64,000 nucleotides of DNA from CAIWHR01 sp963734085 (GCA_963734085.1 CAVTFT010000020.1:83314-147313), one strand, 5' to 3'. Positions 1-8,138 are shown, counted from the stretch's first letter. Notes: generated by a model from the sequence alone, not told the origin. Numbers and translations: made by a program.

Positions 1-99
1 GCCGATCTCGAGTCCCGCGCGCAGCGATGCGATGTGGTGCCAGCGGATACCACGCGCGTCAAGGCTTATATCGCCGCGCACGCGGGAGCCGCGGCGTGA
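1..99 (+). CDS. C-terminal end of an unidentified protein (partial)
   Basis: The frame beginning at base 1 is open for 32 codons and stops at the TGA at 97-99. Its composition is protein-like and it ends in a helix-like Ala-rich tail (KAYIAAHAG). It lies on the same strand as the next gene, 55 bases upstream of that gene's chosen start. Too little is present to assign a family, and it could be a chance open frame in GC-rich DNA. Confidence 0.35.
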   Translation, partial: ADLESRAQRCDVVPADTTRVKAYIAAHAGAAA

Positions 100-154
100 T
101 GCCGCCCGTCGCCATGCATCGTCGCAACGCGCGTCGCGCGTTCCCACTCCTGCG

Positions 155-1537
155 ATGATCCACGAGCTGACGAAGCTCGGGCGCAATCTCGTCGCCGGTG
201 CGCGCCTGGCGCTTTTCGTGCCCGTATCGCGGTTCGCGTTCCGGATCGATCTCGCGCAACTCCTGCTGCTGTTCGTCCTGTCGGCGCTGCTCGACATCGG
301 CAGCGATTGGCTGCGCACGCGGCCGGACGCCCGATTCTCCTGGTACGGCGCGGGCAGCGAGTTCATCGCCGGCGGCATGCTGCTCCTGTGCTCGGCGATC
401 CTGTCGCTCGCGTTCCGGCAGCGCGCGCTCGCGCTGGCGGTCCCGCTGCTCGCGCTCGCCGCCTATCCGGTCATCCAGATCGTGCATGCGTTGCCGGCTG
501 CGACCCCGCCGATCGCAGCCGTGCCGGACTGGATCGGCGCTGTCTTCGACATGGTGATCCTCGTCTGGACGTTCGCGCTGTTCGTTCGCGTCGTCGCCGT
601 CGCGCTCCTTCCGGCCAAGCCGCATCGCTGGACCCGGGCGGTTGCCGGCGGCTTGCTGCTCGCCGCGCCGATCGCGCTCGCGCCCGCGTTGACGCCGTCC
701 GAACCGTGGTGGCGCGGAGCGAGCGCGACAGCCGATACCGGCTACCCGAACGCCGCGTCGGAACCGGTGATTGCGGCGCAGCAATCGCTGCTCGACGATG
801 CGCTGTCGAATCTCGACGACGAGCGGCCCGGTGAGGTCGATCTCTATTTCGTTGCCTTCGCCGGTGACGCGCGCGCGGCGCCGTGGCGGACCGACGTCGA
901 GGCCGCGCAGCACGCGATGGACGAGCGCTGGGATACGCGAGGACGGTCGATCACGCTCCAAAACAGCCCCGATACGTTGCTCGAAACGCCGATGGCGACG
1001 GTGACCAACCTGCGGGAGACGCTGAAAGAGATCGGTGCCACGATCAATCCCGACGAAGACGTCGTGATGCTGTACCTCGCGGGCCCGGCGGCGCGGGATG
1101 GCTCGCTCGAGGTCGCGATGCCGCCGCTCGATCTCGCTCCAATCGTTCCGTCGGTGCTGGGCACGCTGTTCGACCAGGCCGGCATCCGCTGGCGGATCGT
1201 CGTCGTGTCGGCATGCCATGCGGGGGAATTCGCTGACGCACTGGAGGGCGAGACCACGCTCGTGCTGACGGCGACCGGCGACGGCGCGACGTACGGCTGC
1301 GAGCGCAGTGGCGAGGCGACCAATCTCGGCGCGGCGCTCTTCGGCGATGCGCTCGCGCACGCGGACTCATTGCGCGCGGCGTTCGAGGCTGCGCATGCGC
1401 GGATCGCCGCGGGCGAGCGACGCGGGAAGAGCCCATCGGCCGCAGGTGCGCAACTGATGATCGGGCCCGACATGGCGGCAAAGCTGAAGGAGCTCGACCG
1501 GACCCGCGCGACGCGGCGCTCGAACCGGTCGGTTTGA
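155..1537 (+). CDS. Membrane protein with C13-peptidase-like domain, catalytic His missing
   Basis: A 460-residue protein with about five hydrophobic segments in residues 33-178, followed by a soluble domain (about 215-440) resembling the C13 (legumain/caspase-like) peptidase family. The family signs seen are LYFVAFAGD, VVVSACHAG (Cys354) and the later TATGDGATYGCE block. In active members the first catalytic block reads roughly LTSHG; here the matching stretch is YLAGPAARDG, so Pro311 or a neighbour replaces the His. It may be a non-catalytic binding version. The ATG at 155 is preferred over one at 32, because the first 41 residues of the longer frame are Arg-rich and of low complexity and overlap the preceding open frame. 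Confidence 0.75.
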   Translation: MIHELTKLGRNLVAGARLALFVPVSRFAFRIDLAQLLLLFVLSALLDIGSDWLRTRPDARFSWYGAGSEFIAGGMLLLCSAILSLAFRQRALALAVPLLALAAYPVIQIVHALPAATPPIAAVPDWIGAVFDMVILVWTFALFVRVVAVALLPAKPHRWTRAVAGGLLLAAPIALAPALTPSEPWWRGASATADTGYPNAASEPVIAAQQSLLDDALSNLDDERPGEVDLYFVAFAGDARAAPWRTDVEAAQHAMDERWDTRGRSITLQNSPDTLLETPMATVTNLRETLKEIGATINPDEDVVMLYLAGPAARDGSLEVAMPPLDLAPIVPSVLGTLFDQAGIRWRIVVVSACHAGEFADALEGETTLVLTATGDGATYGCERSGEATNLGAALFGDALAHADSLRAAFEAAHARIAAGERRGKSPSAAGAQLMIGPDMAAKLKELDRTRATRRSNRSV

Positions 1538-1643
1538 ATCGAATCCGCGTCGCATCGGGAGCTCGTTGACGCTCACGTCTGCCGCGCGGAAAATGCAGGT
1601 CCCACGAGCGCCGATGCAACAGGCGCCATCCTTGGAGGAAATC

Positions 1644-2666
1644 ATGCGTCGCTGACTTCCGCTTGCGGCCCTTGCCGCGCTTTGTCTCGCGCTCGTTGCC
1701 CCGTCCGTTTTTGCGCAGGCGCCCGAAAAGCCGAAGCTCGTCATCGGCGTCGGCGGCAAGTCGCTCTTCTACTATCTGCCGCTCACGATCGCCGAGCGCA
1801 AGGGCTATTTCAAGGACGAGGGCCTCGACGTCGAGATCCCCGATTTTCCCGGCGGCGCGAAGGCGCTGCAGGCGATGATCGGCGGCAGCGCCGACGTCGT
1901 GTCCGGCGCGTACGAGCACACGATCACGCAGCAGGCGAAAGGCCAGAACATCGAGGCGCTGGTGCTGCAGGGCAAGTATGCGGGCATCGTGCTCGCGATG
2001 CCGAAAGCGAAGGCCGCGGCCTACAAGTCGCCCGCCGATCTCGAGGGGATGAAGATCGGCGTGACGGCGCCGGGATCGTCGACCAACATGTTCGTCAACA
2101 TCCTGCTCGCCCGCGCGGGCCTCAAGCCCGATGCCGTGTCGATCATCGGCGTGGGCGCCGGCGCCGGCGCGGTCGCGATCATGAAGCGCGGCGAGATCGA
2201 CGCGGTGTCGAACCTCGATCCGGTGATTGCGACGCTCGAAGCGAACGGGGATGCGGTCGCGGTCGTCGACACGCGCACGGCCAAGGGCATGCACGAGGTC
2301 TACGGCGACGCTTATGCCGCCGGCTGCATCTACGCGCCGGTCGACTTCGCGAAAAAGTATCCCAACACCGCGCAGGCGATCGTCAATGCGATGGTGCGCG
2401 CACTGCGCTTCATCCAGCAGTCGACACCCGAGCAGATCGTCGCCGTGGTTCCGCCCGAGTATTACACCGACAAGGCGCTCTATACGGCTGCACTCAAGGC
2501 CAACCTCGACGGCTTCAGGCACGACGGGATCATTTCGCTCGCGGCGGCGCAGGGTGTGTACAAGGATCTGAAGACGTTCGATCCCGGCCTGCAGAACGCA
2601 ACGGTCGACCTTTCGAAGACGCTCGACATGGCGTTCGCGCAGAAGGCGGCGCAGAAGTATCGGTGA
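1644..2666 (+). pseudogene. NitT/TauT-type ABC substrate-binding protein gene with TGA at codon 4
   Basis: An ATG at 1644 follows a GGAGGA site at 1634-1639. The frame reads MRR, a TGA at 1653-1655, then a normal signal-peptide core (LPLAALAALCLALV, cleavage after VFA-QA) and an intact mature NMT1/THI5-like periplasmic binding protein (starting KPKLVIGVGG) to the TGA at 2664. No ATG, GTG or TTG lies between the stop and the mature domain; the next in-frame ATG is at 1875, inside the domain. A single change from TGG (Trp) to TGA would explain it. The ATPase and permease genes downstream are intact, so the lesion is recent, a sequencing error, or read through. The ligand is probably a small organic anion, but that cannot be told from the sequence. 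Confidence 0.8.
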
Positions 2667-3502
2667 TGGAGGCCGCGACGGCGGCGCCGGCCGCTGCGCT
2701 GGCGCTCGACCGGATCACTTGCACGTTCGCCGCGCGTCCGGGTGCGAAGGGACGCTCCACGGGCCGTTATACGGCGGTCCGCGACACGACGCTCGCCGTC
2801 GGTCCCGGCGAGTTCGTTTCCGTCGTCGGCCCGACGGGCTGCGGCAAGTCGACATTGCTCAACGTCGCCGCCGGGCTGCTCGCGCCATCGACGGGCCATG
2901 TCGAGATTTTCGGCAAGCGCTTGCACGGAGTCAACGCGCACGCCGGCTACATGTTCCAGGCCGACGCGCTGATGCCGTGGCGCAGTGCGCTCGCCAACGT
3001 GCGCGCCGGGCTCGAGTTCCGCGGTGGTGCGCAGACTGATGCTTCGCCACGCGCGCGCGAATGGCTTGCCCGGGTCGGCTTGGCCGGCTTCGAGGACCGC
3101 TATCCGCACCAGCTTTCCGGTGGGATGCGCAAGCGCGTCGCGCTCGCGCAGATGCTGATCCTCGATCCGCAATTGTTACTGATGGACGAGCCGTTCTCCG
3201 CGCTCGACGTCCAGACGCGGCAGCTGATGGAAAATGAATTGCTCGAGTTGTGGAGCGCCAATCGCAAGTCGGTGCTGTTCATCACGCATGATCTCGAAGA
3301 GGCAATATCGCTTTCCGACCGGGTGATCGTGCTGTCGGCGGGGCCGGAGACGCATCCGATCGGCGAGTTCGCGATCGATCTGCCGCGTCCGCGCGATGTC
3401 GCCGAGATCCGGATGACACCGCGCTTCGTCGAGCTGCACCAGGCGATCTGGCATCAGATGAAGGCCGAAGTGCTCAAGGGCTATGCGCAAAGCCGCCAGT
3501 GA
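2666..3502 (+). CDS. ABC transporter ATP-binding protein, NitT/TauT (SsuB/TauB-like) type
   Basis: A 278-residue cytoplasmic ATPase that powers import by the neighbouring permease. The motifs are complete: Walker A GPTGCGKST at residues 55-63, a Q-loop in MFQADALMPW, signature LSGGMRKRVALA, Walker B LLLMDEP and the switch His in FITHD. Its ATG at 2666 overlaps the stop of the binding-protein gene (TGATG), which suggests translational coupling, so the early stop in that gene could be polar. It overlaps the permease gene by 20 bases. The three-gene order is typical of the nitrate/sulfonate/taurine importer family. Confidence 0.92.
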   Translation: MEAATAAPAAALALDRITCTFAARPGAKGRSTGRYTAVRDTTLAVGPGEFVSVVGPTGCGKSTLLNVAAGLLAPSTGHVEIFGKRLHGVNAHAGYMFQADALMPWRSALANVRAGLEFRGGAQTDASPRAREWLARVGLAGFEDRYPHQLSGGMRKRVALAQMLILDPQLLLMDEPFSALDVQTRQLMENELLELWSANRKSVLFITHDLEEAISLSDRVIVLSAGPETHPIGEFAIDLPRPRDVAEIRMTPRFVELHQAIWHQMKAEVLKGYAQSRQ

Positions 3503-4298
3503 TTCGCGCGCGACGCTCGCGCTCTATCACGCACTCTTGCTCGGTGCAGTGTTCGCATTCTGGTACGCGATGACGACGCCGGGGCTCGTGTCCGAAGCGT
3601 TCGCGAAAAACACCGCGTTCTTCTTCGGCAAACCGCTCGAGGTGATCAAGGTCATCTGGATCTGGTTCAGCGAAGGGAAGATCTATCCGCACCTCGGCGT
3701 CACGCTCGTCGAGACGCTGCTCGCGTTCGCCGCCGGCAGCGTGCTCGGTCTCGCGATCGGGCTTTGGCTCGCGCTGTCGCCGCTCGCCTCCGCGCTCGCC
3801 GATCCCTACATCAAGGCCGCCAACGCGATGCCGCGCGTGATTCTGGCGCCGATCTTCGCCGTCTGGTTCGGGCTCGGCATCACGTCGAAAGTCGCGTTGG
3901 GCATCACGCTCGTCTTCTTCATCGTGTTCTTCAACGTGTTCCAGGGCGTGAAGGAAGTGAGCCCGACGGTGCTCGCCAACGCGCGGATGCTGGGCGCGAC
4001 GAAGCGGCAGTTGCTGAAAAGCATTTACCTGCCGTCGGCGACGTCGTGGGTGTTCTCGAGCCTGCATACGTCGGTCGGGATGGCTTTTGTGGGCGCGGTC
4101 GTCGGTGAATACCTGGGCTCCGCGAAAGGCGTCGGCTATCTGATCCTGCAGGCGGAAGGCGTGTTCGACATCAACACGGTGTTCGCGGGGATCCTCGTGC
4201 TCACCGCGTTTGCATTGGTGCTCGATTACGTGGTGACGCACGCGGAGGCGCGCCTTCTCGTGTGGCGGCCGCGCGCGGCGGAGACCGAGACGTTCTGA
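3483..4298 (+). CDS. ABC transporter permease, NitT/TauT (SsuC/TauC-like) type
   Basis: A 271-residue inner-membrane permease of the BPD_transp_1 family. Hydrophobic segments are visible at about residues 14-31, 75-100, 118-150 and 190-260. The EAA-type coupling loop reads ANARMLGATKRQLLKSIYLPSA. It would form the channel with the upstream ATPase and receive substrate from the binding protein whose gene carries the early stop. It starts inside the ATPase gene, as is usual in such operons. The substrate is unknown. Confidence 0.92.
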   Translation: MRKAASDSRATLALYHALLLGAVFAFWYAMTTPGLVSEAFAKNTAFFFGKPLEVIKVIWIWFSEGKIYPHLGVTLVETLLAFAAGSVLGLAIGLWLALSPLASALADPYIKAANAMPRVILAPIFAVWFGLGITSKVALGITLVFFIVFFNVFQGVKEVSPTVLANARMLGATKRQLLKSIYLPSATSWVFSSLHTSVGMAFVGAVVGEYLGSAKGVGYLILQAEGVFDINTVFAGILVLTAFALVLDYVVTHAEARLLVWRPRAAETETF

Positions 4299-4335
4299 TT
4301 TGTCGGTGGGGGCGTGGCAGGGGAGGGCGGCGCCG

Positions 4336-4365
4336 TTGACCCGATGCCGGCGCGTTCGTTATAAT
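4336..4365 (+). promoter_or_regulatory. Sigma-70-type promoter of the initiator tRNA gene
   Basis: TTGACC (4336-4341) and a perfect TATAAT (4360-4365) are separated by 18 bases. The -10 box ends about 10 bases before the mature tRNA 5' end at 4376, as expected of a stable-RNA promoter. Confidence 0.85.
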
Positions 4366-4375
4366 GACAATCCGA

Positions 4376-4452
4376 CGCGGGGTGGAGCAGTCTGGCAGCT
4401 CGTCGGGCTCATAACCCGAAGGTCGAAGGTTCAAATCCTTCCCCCGCAACCA
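4376..4452 (+). tRNA. Initiator tRNA-fMet (CAT anticodon)
   Basis: The 77-nt gene includes the encoded CCA. The anticodon stem-loop is CGGGCTCATAACCCG, with three consecutive G-C pairs. The acceptor stem CGCGGGG/CCCCGCA has a C1-A72 mismatch. Both are hallmarks of bacterial initiator tRNA. The T-arm GGTTCAAATCC is intact. The 3' end from 4441 is repeated at 10376, which suggests use as an integration site. Confidence 0.95.
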
Positions 4453-4458
4453 TACAAT
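4441..4458. other. Putative attachment site at the tRNA-fMet 3' end
   Basis: CCCCCGCAACCA followed by TACAAT recurs at 10376-10393 with one mismatch (AACAAT). The first copy completes the tRNA gene. The second stands alone, outside any tRNA, as expected of the far end of an element integrated at a tRNA 3' end. A short direct repeat of the GTGTAGG type (4508-4525) lies just inside and could be an arm-type recombinase site. No integrase gene remains in the interval. Confidence 0.65.
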
Positions 4459-4465
4459 CAAGTAC

Positions 4466-4498
4466 TTAGCCCAGCTTAACCGCTGGGCTTTGTCTTTT
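4466..4498 (+). terminator. Rho-independent terminator after tRNA-fMet
   Basis: Stem AGCCCAGC (4468-4475), loop TTAACC, stem GCTGGGCT (4482-4489), then a T-rich tract TTTGTCTTTT. It begins 16 bases after the tRNA. Confidence 0.8.
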
Positions 4499-4606
4499 GT
4501 GGTCCCTGTGTAGGCGTGGTGTAGGTTTTCCAAGTCAATCCGACGCCATCCGTTTGAGTGGCTGATCGCTGGCGAGCATTGACGCCCGCCCTCCATGGTT
4601 TGTTAG

Positions 4607-4798
4607 TTAGTGGTCACGGACCTTGACCAACTCCGCTACTAGTTCTCTGACTGCCCGGTCCGACCACTCCTGCATGCCCCGTAAGAAGGCGACGCCGGGC
4701 TTGGGCCGTCTCACTGCCCTGAATATCCCCGATCCTTTGGGGCGGGGCTTAACAGGGCGGCTTGGCATGCTCGCGATGTGCTTCCGCTCGTAGGTCAT
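4607..4798 (-). CDS. Small basic protein next to the att site
   Basis: A 63-residue protein starting MTYERKHIAS and rich in Arg and Lys, with an amphipathic C-terminal part (EWSDRAVRELVAELVKV). The ATG at 4798 is preceded by AAGGAGG, which makes it likely to be translated. I do not recognise the family. A second, broken copy with the same leader lies at 10620-10688, beside the second att copy. A gene in this position is often an excisionase or a DNA-binding accessory protein, but there is no clear helix-turn-helix and this is only a guess. Confidence 0.6.
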   Translation of the reverse strand: MTYERKHIASMPSRPVKPRPKGSGIFRAVRRPKPGVAFLRGMQEWSDRAVRELVAELVKVRDH

Positions 4799-4953
4799 GG
4801 CAGCCTCCTTACGCGGAGCCATTTTCCCCTTAGGAACTCGGCGGGAACAGGGGGCGGGGGACAGCAAAAACGTTTCCTGTTGCGGGTATGTATTGCCGCT
4901 TCTGACGGTCGCATCAATCTTCATAGAGGGGGGTTGCGAACGGCGCTCTGCTC
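4780..4953. repeat. Copy 1 of a diverged direct repeat (leader of the att-adjacent small gene)
   Basis: This stretch matches 10671-10845 closely across the small-gene start, its ribosome binding site and about 150 bases upstream. Shared blocks include GTATTGCCGCTTCTGACGGT and GAACGGC(G/A)CTCTGCTC. It is the upstream and leader DNA of the 63-residue gene, so it may carry that gene's promoter. Confidence 0.75.
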
Positions 4954-5009
4954 GTGTCCGAAAGTGCGTCGATGCCTATTGCCGGAGTGCTGGACACAAA
5001 TGGCGCTCG

Positions 5010-5213
5010 CTACTCGATCACCGTCCACGTCACCTTGCGGCTCGGCTTCGCCTCTTGGCGCTCGAACTTGGTGTGGCAGGTTTCGCACTCGTAGGTGTCA
5101 CCGATGTAATCGGCGAACACCTTTGACGTTCCGTAGCCGCGCAGTCCCGTATGCTCGTAGATCATATTCGATGCACCGTCGATCAGTGCGCGACATTCGT
5201 CGCACGGTTCCAT
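5010..5213 (-). CDS. Small putative zinc-binding protein
   Basis: A 67-residue protein beginning MEPCDECRALID and carrying a second Cys pair in YECETCHTKFER. Two CxxC pairs 39 residues apart suggest a zinc ribbon. The ATG follows GGGAG at a normal distance. It is alone on its strand inside the tRNA-bounded island. The family is not recognised and no role can be claimed beyond possible zinc and nucleic-acid or protein binding. Confidence 0.6.
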   Translation of the reverse strand: MEPCDECRALIDGASNMIYEHTGLRGYGTSKVFADYIGDTYECETCHTKFERQEAKPSRKVTWTVIE

Positions 5214-5434
5214 GTTGCTCCCCCATTGATTGCGTCACGTCGCTGGTCGTAACCCACCCCCAGCCGTTCCAGATCGGCGCAGGAGCCGCGATCCGAGATC
5301 GCGACAGGTTGCACTAGCCGACCGGGTCCTAGATTCGCTGAATAAATTGTGCACGAGGCCGCGTGAGGCAGCGATCGATTTTCACAGAGGGGGATGTTGC
5401 GAGACGGGTGAAAACACGCTGACTTTGTAGCTTA

Positions 5435-6369
5435 GAAGTTATCCGTAAATAATATTTATCTTCGCTGGCACGTGCCGAAAGCTGATGATGGCGGCGGCAA
5501 GCATGGTCAGGGCCAGGTAGGAGCGATGCAGCTTCTCGTAGCGAACGAGCAGTTTGCGGAAACGGGTGAACCAGGAGTGGGCGACTTCGACCACCCAGCG
5601 CCGCGGGCGTTTGCCTTGAGCGCGTTGCGGGCGCTCCTCGCCGCGTGGCCGCACGTGGGGGGTGTAGTCACGGTCGAGCATGTCCTGCTCGGCGGCGACT
5701 CCGACGAAACCGGCATCCGCGCACAGATGCTGTCGAGCGCGTGGCGCCACCGTCGGACGTGGAGCGATGATGGCGTCCAGGGTCGCCGCCAATTGGGTAA
5801 CATCGTTACGGTTAGCCGCGGTCACGATGATCGACAGCGGGACACCACGGGCGTCGACCAGCAACATCCGCTTGCTTCCATTTTTTTCCCCGGTCGGTGG
5901 GGTTCGGCCCCACCGACTCTTGTGCCAGCGGTGCCTTCAGCAATGCCCCGTCGATGCTCTGCCATCGCCAAGCAATACCCTCCATCTCGTCGTACTCAGC
6001 GAGTCCGGCCTGCCACAACGCGACGAAGAAGCCAGCCTTTTCCCATTCCAGAAACCGCTGATGGATGGCACTGGCGCTGCCGAATCGTTCGCGCGGCAAC
6101 GCCTTCCATTGGCAGCCGGTGCGCAATACGTACACGATGGCCTCGAATACCACGCGTGCCTCTTTGGGCTTGCGCCCGCCGCCAGGCTTGCGGGCAAACT
6201 TCCGCCGCATCGGCCGGCCCGGCCGCTGCGGGATCAGCGGCTCGACCCGTTCCCAAAATGCATCCGACACCACCCATGACTCAAGTCTCGCTTTCGCCAT
6301 CGCCTTCCTCCGTCCCGCGCACCGGCGCGGACGGAAGAACAGTGTACTCCTTTATTTACGGATAAGCTC
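5435..6369 (-). mobile_element. IS5-family (IS427-like) insertion sequence, 935 bp
   Basis: The ends are inverted repeats: GAAGTTATCCGTAAATA at 5435 and, on the other strand, GAGCTTATCCGTAAATA ending at 6369. The element is flanked by the 3-bp direct repeat TTA (5432-5434 and 6370-6372), the TNA-type target duplication usual for this group. It encodes one transposase split over two frames. It looks complete and recently inserted in the tRNA-fMet island. Confidence 0.9.
5439..6300 (-). CDS. IS5-family transposase made by programmed -1 frameshift
   Basis: The first frame (6300 to about 5812) begins MAKARLESWVVSDAFW and holds the N-terminal DUF4096-like part, RPGRP...GGGRKP...GCQWKALP, up to a run of seven A on the coding strand (T at 5881-5887). 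The second frame carries the DDE C-terminal half from MLLVDARGVPLS to the stop at 5439. A -1 slip on the A run joins them as RGKKNGSKRMLLVD, matching how IS427-type transposases are expressed. The split is therefore probably normal for this group, not decay. Confidence 0.88.
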
Positions 6370-6455
6370 TTAGTCACGGCCCCACGCATTGAACGCCTTG
6401 CCGACCGGCCGCCGATATTCCGGCTCGTCGATTCCTGACGATCGCGAGGCGGGTG

Positions 6456-6620
6456 CTATCTCGACATGTCGCGCCGTCTCGCGCGCTGCTGCAACAGCGT
6501 CTGCCTCGCCGCAACTTGCGCTTTCGCGATCGCGGCCCGCGCACGGAGTGCGGCGACCCTGACTTCGCGCGACATGGGCGGTGTACAGTTCGGACGCGGC
6601 TTCGACTCGCGATCATCCAT
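6456..6620 (-). CDS. Small basic protein, third gene of a micro-operon
   Basis: A 54-residue protein beginning MDDRESKPRPNC with a strongly basic, helical C-terminal half (ALRARAAIAKAQVAARQTLL). A GAGAGGAAGG stretch precedes the ATG, and the start lies inside the end of the preceding small gene (8-base overlap), so translation is probably coupled. No family recognised. The style of tightly overlapped tiny genes is phage- or satellite-like. Confidence 0.55.
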   Translation of the reverse strand: MDDRESKPRPNCTPPMSREVRVAALRARAAIAKAQVAARQTLLQQRARRRDMSR

Positions 6621-6765
6621 GATGCGACCTTCCTCTCCGGCCGCAAATGAGCACGAGCTGTAGACAGCACGCAAAGCCGCCCACCCAATAGGCTAGCGGG
6701 ATCCACCACCATACGATCATCGCTCTCTCGGCGCCAAGCGGCACTATTCCGTCGCCGTTCTTCAT
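6613..6765 (-). CDS. Small membrane protein, second gene of a micro-operon
   Basis: A 50-residue protein starting MKNGDGIVPLG, with a single hydrophobic span (about residues 16-41, WWWIPLAYWVGGFACC...) and a short basic tail. Its start overlaps the stop of the upstream gene by four bases (ATGA). It resembles the small single-span proteins of phage lysis or satellite regions only in size and layout; no specific homology is claimed. Confidence 0.55.
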   Translation of the reverse strand: MKNGDGIVPLGAERAMIVWWWIPLAYWVGGFACCLQLVLICGRRGRSHHG

Positions 6766-6947
6766 TTCGCGATCCTGCTCCGCTCGTGGTGCTCTTTCAT
6801 GAACGCGGCAACCGCTGACTCCGCCGCGTATTCATTGCGGGCGAGATTCATGTCGGGGCGCGATCGCCGTGAGCGCCACTCGTTATGCTCATTTCCATGT
6901 GGTCGGCGTCGCGACCATTGCATCTTTGCCTTCGATGACTGTTGCAT
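6762..6947 (-). CDS. Small HGNxHxEWRSRR-motif protein, first gene of a micro-operon
   Basis: A 61-residue protein containing WSRRRPHGNEHNEWRSRR. A related protein at 26749-26940 has WARRQPHGNRHSEWRSRR in the same relative place followed by an acidic and Ala-rich helix, so this is a genuine protein family and not a chance frame. The chosen start aligns the two N-termini (MQQSSKAKMQW and MEQD...PKMRW). It overlaps the next gene by ATGA. Function unknown; the His, Asn and Arg pattern hints at nucleic-acid binding, without proof. Confidence 0.6.
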   Translation of the reverse strand: MQQSSKAKMQWSRRRPHGNEHNEWRSRRSRPDMNLARNEYAAESAVAAFMKEHHERSRIAK

Positions 6948-7243
6948 ACAAACCCCCATCGTCTACCGACGCTAGAGCCACGCGCAGAATTCGGACCATC
7001 GGCGAGCGCGAGGTTTGCCTTCAATGACTTGCATAGCATCGCGCCGAAGAATGAAACGCCTTTGTAAAGCGCCGCGACAGTAGGAGCCCCCGTTTGCAGT
7101 AAGCAATATTGTGTTTTGGCGACGCCCGGTGGCCGGGTGCTCAACGGTGCACAAACGCTAGCGCGGGGAAGATGATTACTTTCGCGCGGCCCCCGCGCTC
7201 CCCGCCGACTTGCGGCATCGGCGGAGCACCCGTGTACTGTGAG

Positions 7244-7453
7244 CTACGCGCCACTAGGTCGCCACGGGCTGAACGTGCCGCCCCCCGGCCACCGCACCTC
7301 CGGCTCGCCCACGATCTCCCACTCCGCGTAGCGTGCGACCAGCTCGTGCCGCTCTGCCTTGTAGCGAGCCTTGACCCACTTCTGCGACACCGGATCGCGG
7401 AACCGGAATGGGTACAGGAGCAGCACCGTGGGTGCGTAGAGCGGGCCGGGCAT
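7244..7453 (-). CDS. Conserved small hypothetical protein
   Basis: A 69-residue protein with PTVLLLYPFRFRDPVSQKW, a basic middle and a GGGTFSPWR tail. I have the impression of a widespread small proteobacterial family with a YPFRxRDP...W..ARY..E.....RYAEWE pattern, but cannot name it. No strong ribosome binding site precedes the ATG. It stands alone on the minus strand in the island, between the HGN micro-operon and the membrane-protein genes. Confidence 0.6.
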   Translation of the reverse strand: MPGPLYAPTVLLLYPFRFRDPVSQKWVKARYKAERHELVARYAEWEIVGEPEVRWPGGGTFSPWRPSGA

Positions 7454-7684
7454 GGTGTGAATGTTACTGCCTGAGCCGGCTTGCCGACTTGATCCGGGAG
7501 TCTCTGACCGTCGGATCAATTTACAACCTGCACTTCTGCGCGGACTGGCGCTGGCGCAACCCTTTGAATAGGTTCGGCCGGAATCGACGGCGCGAAAAAT
7601 GCTATTCAATACGGTTCGGCGGCGCGAGCGACAAAGAGGAGGGAATGGCGCTTTTCGGCTGATCGTGCTGCCGGGGGGCGTCTT

Positions 7685-7852
7685 ATGGATTGGGGCTGGC
7701 TATTGCTTGGCGTCGTCGTCTGGGTGCTTTGCCTTCTAGTCGTGCTGGTCTTGTTGCGAATGGCCGGCGATCAGGATCGTGCAGCACGCCACGCGCAAAA
7801 GAGCCTCGACCCCTTTACCGACATCACGATTACGCGGCCCGGCATGGATTGA
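7685..7852 (+). CDS. Small single-span membrane protein
   Basis: A 55-residue protein starting MDWGWLLLGVVVWVLCLLVV, one helix of about 22 residues and a hydrophilic tail ending in TRPGMD. The codon use and the clean helix support a real gene. GGGGGG lies about nine bases upstream. It is one of five or six tiny membrane proteins within 2.5 kb here. No family recognised. Confidence 0.5.
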   Translation: MDWGWLLLGVVVWVLCLLVVLVLLRMAGDQDRAARHAQKSLDPFTDITITRPGMD

Positions 7853-7931
7853 TTACAACAGCCTGGAGCCAGCGTCGCTGCGGCGGCCGTAACTCGAGAT
7901 CGCGGCGCGTCGTTCGTGGCCGAAACCGGCG

Positions 7932-8138
7932 TCAGGTTTTCGGGAAAAAGGCCACCGCGATGGCCAGCAATGCGAGTCCTACGATGAATGCAAGCGCCGC
8001 GAGCCTTTCCAAACTAACCGGAACATGTTTCGCGAAGAACGAACTCCAAATGACGAAGACTGACGAAAAGCCGAATGCGAAGACTGCGAGTAACACCATA
8101 ACGACCAGAAGCGGAGTCCCAAATGCTTCGAAGCTCAT
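7932..8138 (-). CDS. Small two-span membrane protein
   Basis: A 68-residue protein with two hydrophobic helices (about residues 9-33 and 45-64) joined by a short loop FAKHVPVSLERL. It follows the 50-residue membrane gene by 13 bases, so the two probably form one transcript running from the duplicated promoter module at 8372-8453. Function unknown. Confidence 0.6.
   Translation of the reverse strand: MSFEAFGTPLLVVMVLLAVFAFGFSSVFVIWSSFFAKHVPVSLERLAALAFIVGLALLAIAVAFFPKT

Noticed and set aside
59..1360. Long minus-strand Arg-rich frame
   Set aside because: Antisense shadow of the C13-like gene with low-complexity composition and no motifs.
1044..2522. Long minus-strand frame across the binding-protein gene
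   Set aside because: Antisense of two real genes, dominated by Arg, Asp and His; typical of GC-rich shadow frames.
1682..2665. N-terminal extension of the ABC ATPase frame
   Set aside because: It overlaps the binding-protein gene in another frame; the ATPase family starts near the ATG at 2666.
4201..4596. Minus-strand frame over the tRNA with GKDLNLRPSGYEPDELPDC
   Set aside because: This is the well-known false translation of a tRNA gene; the tRNA is certain.
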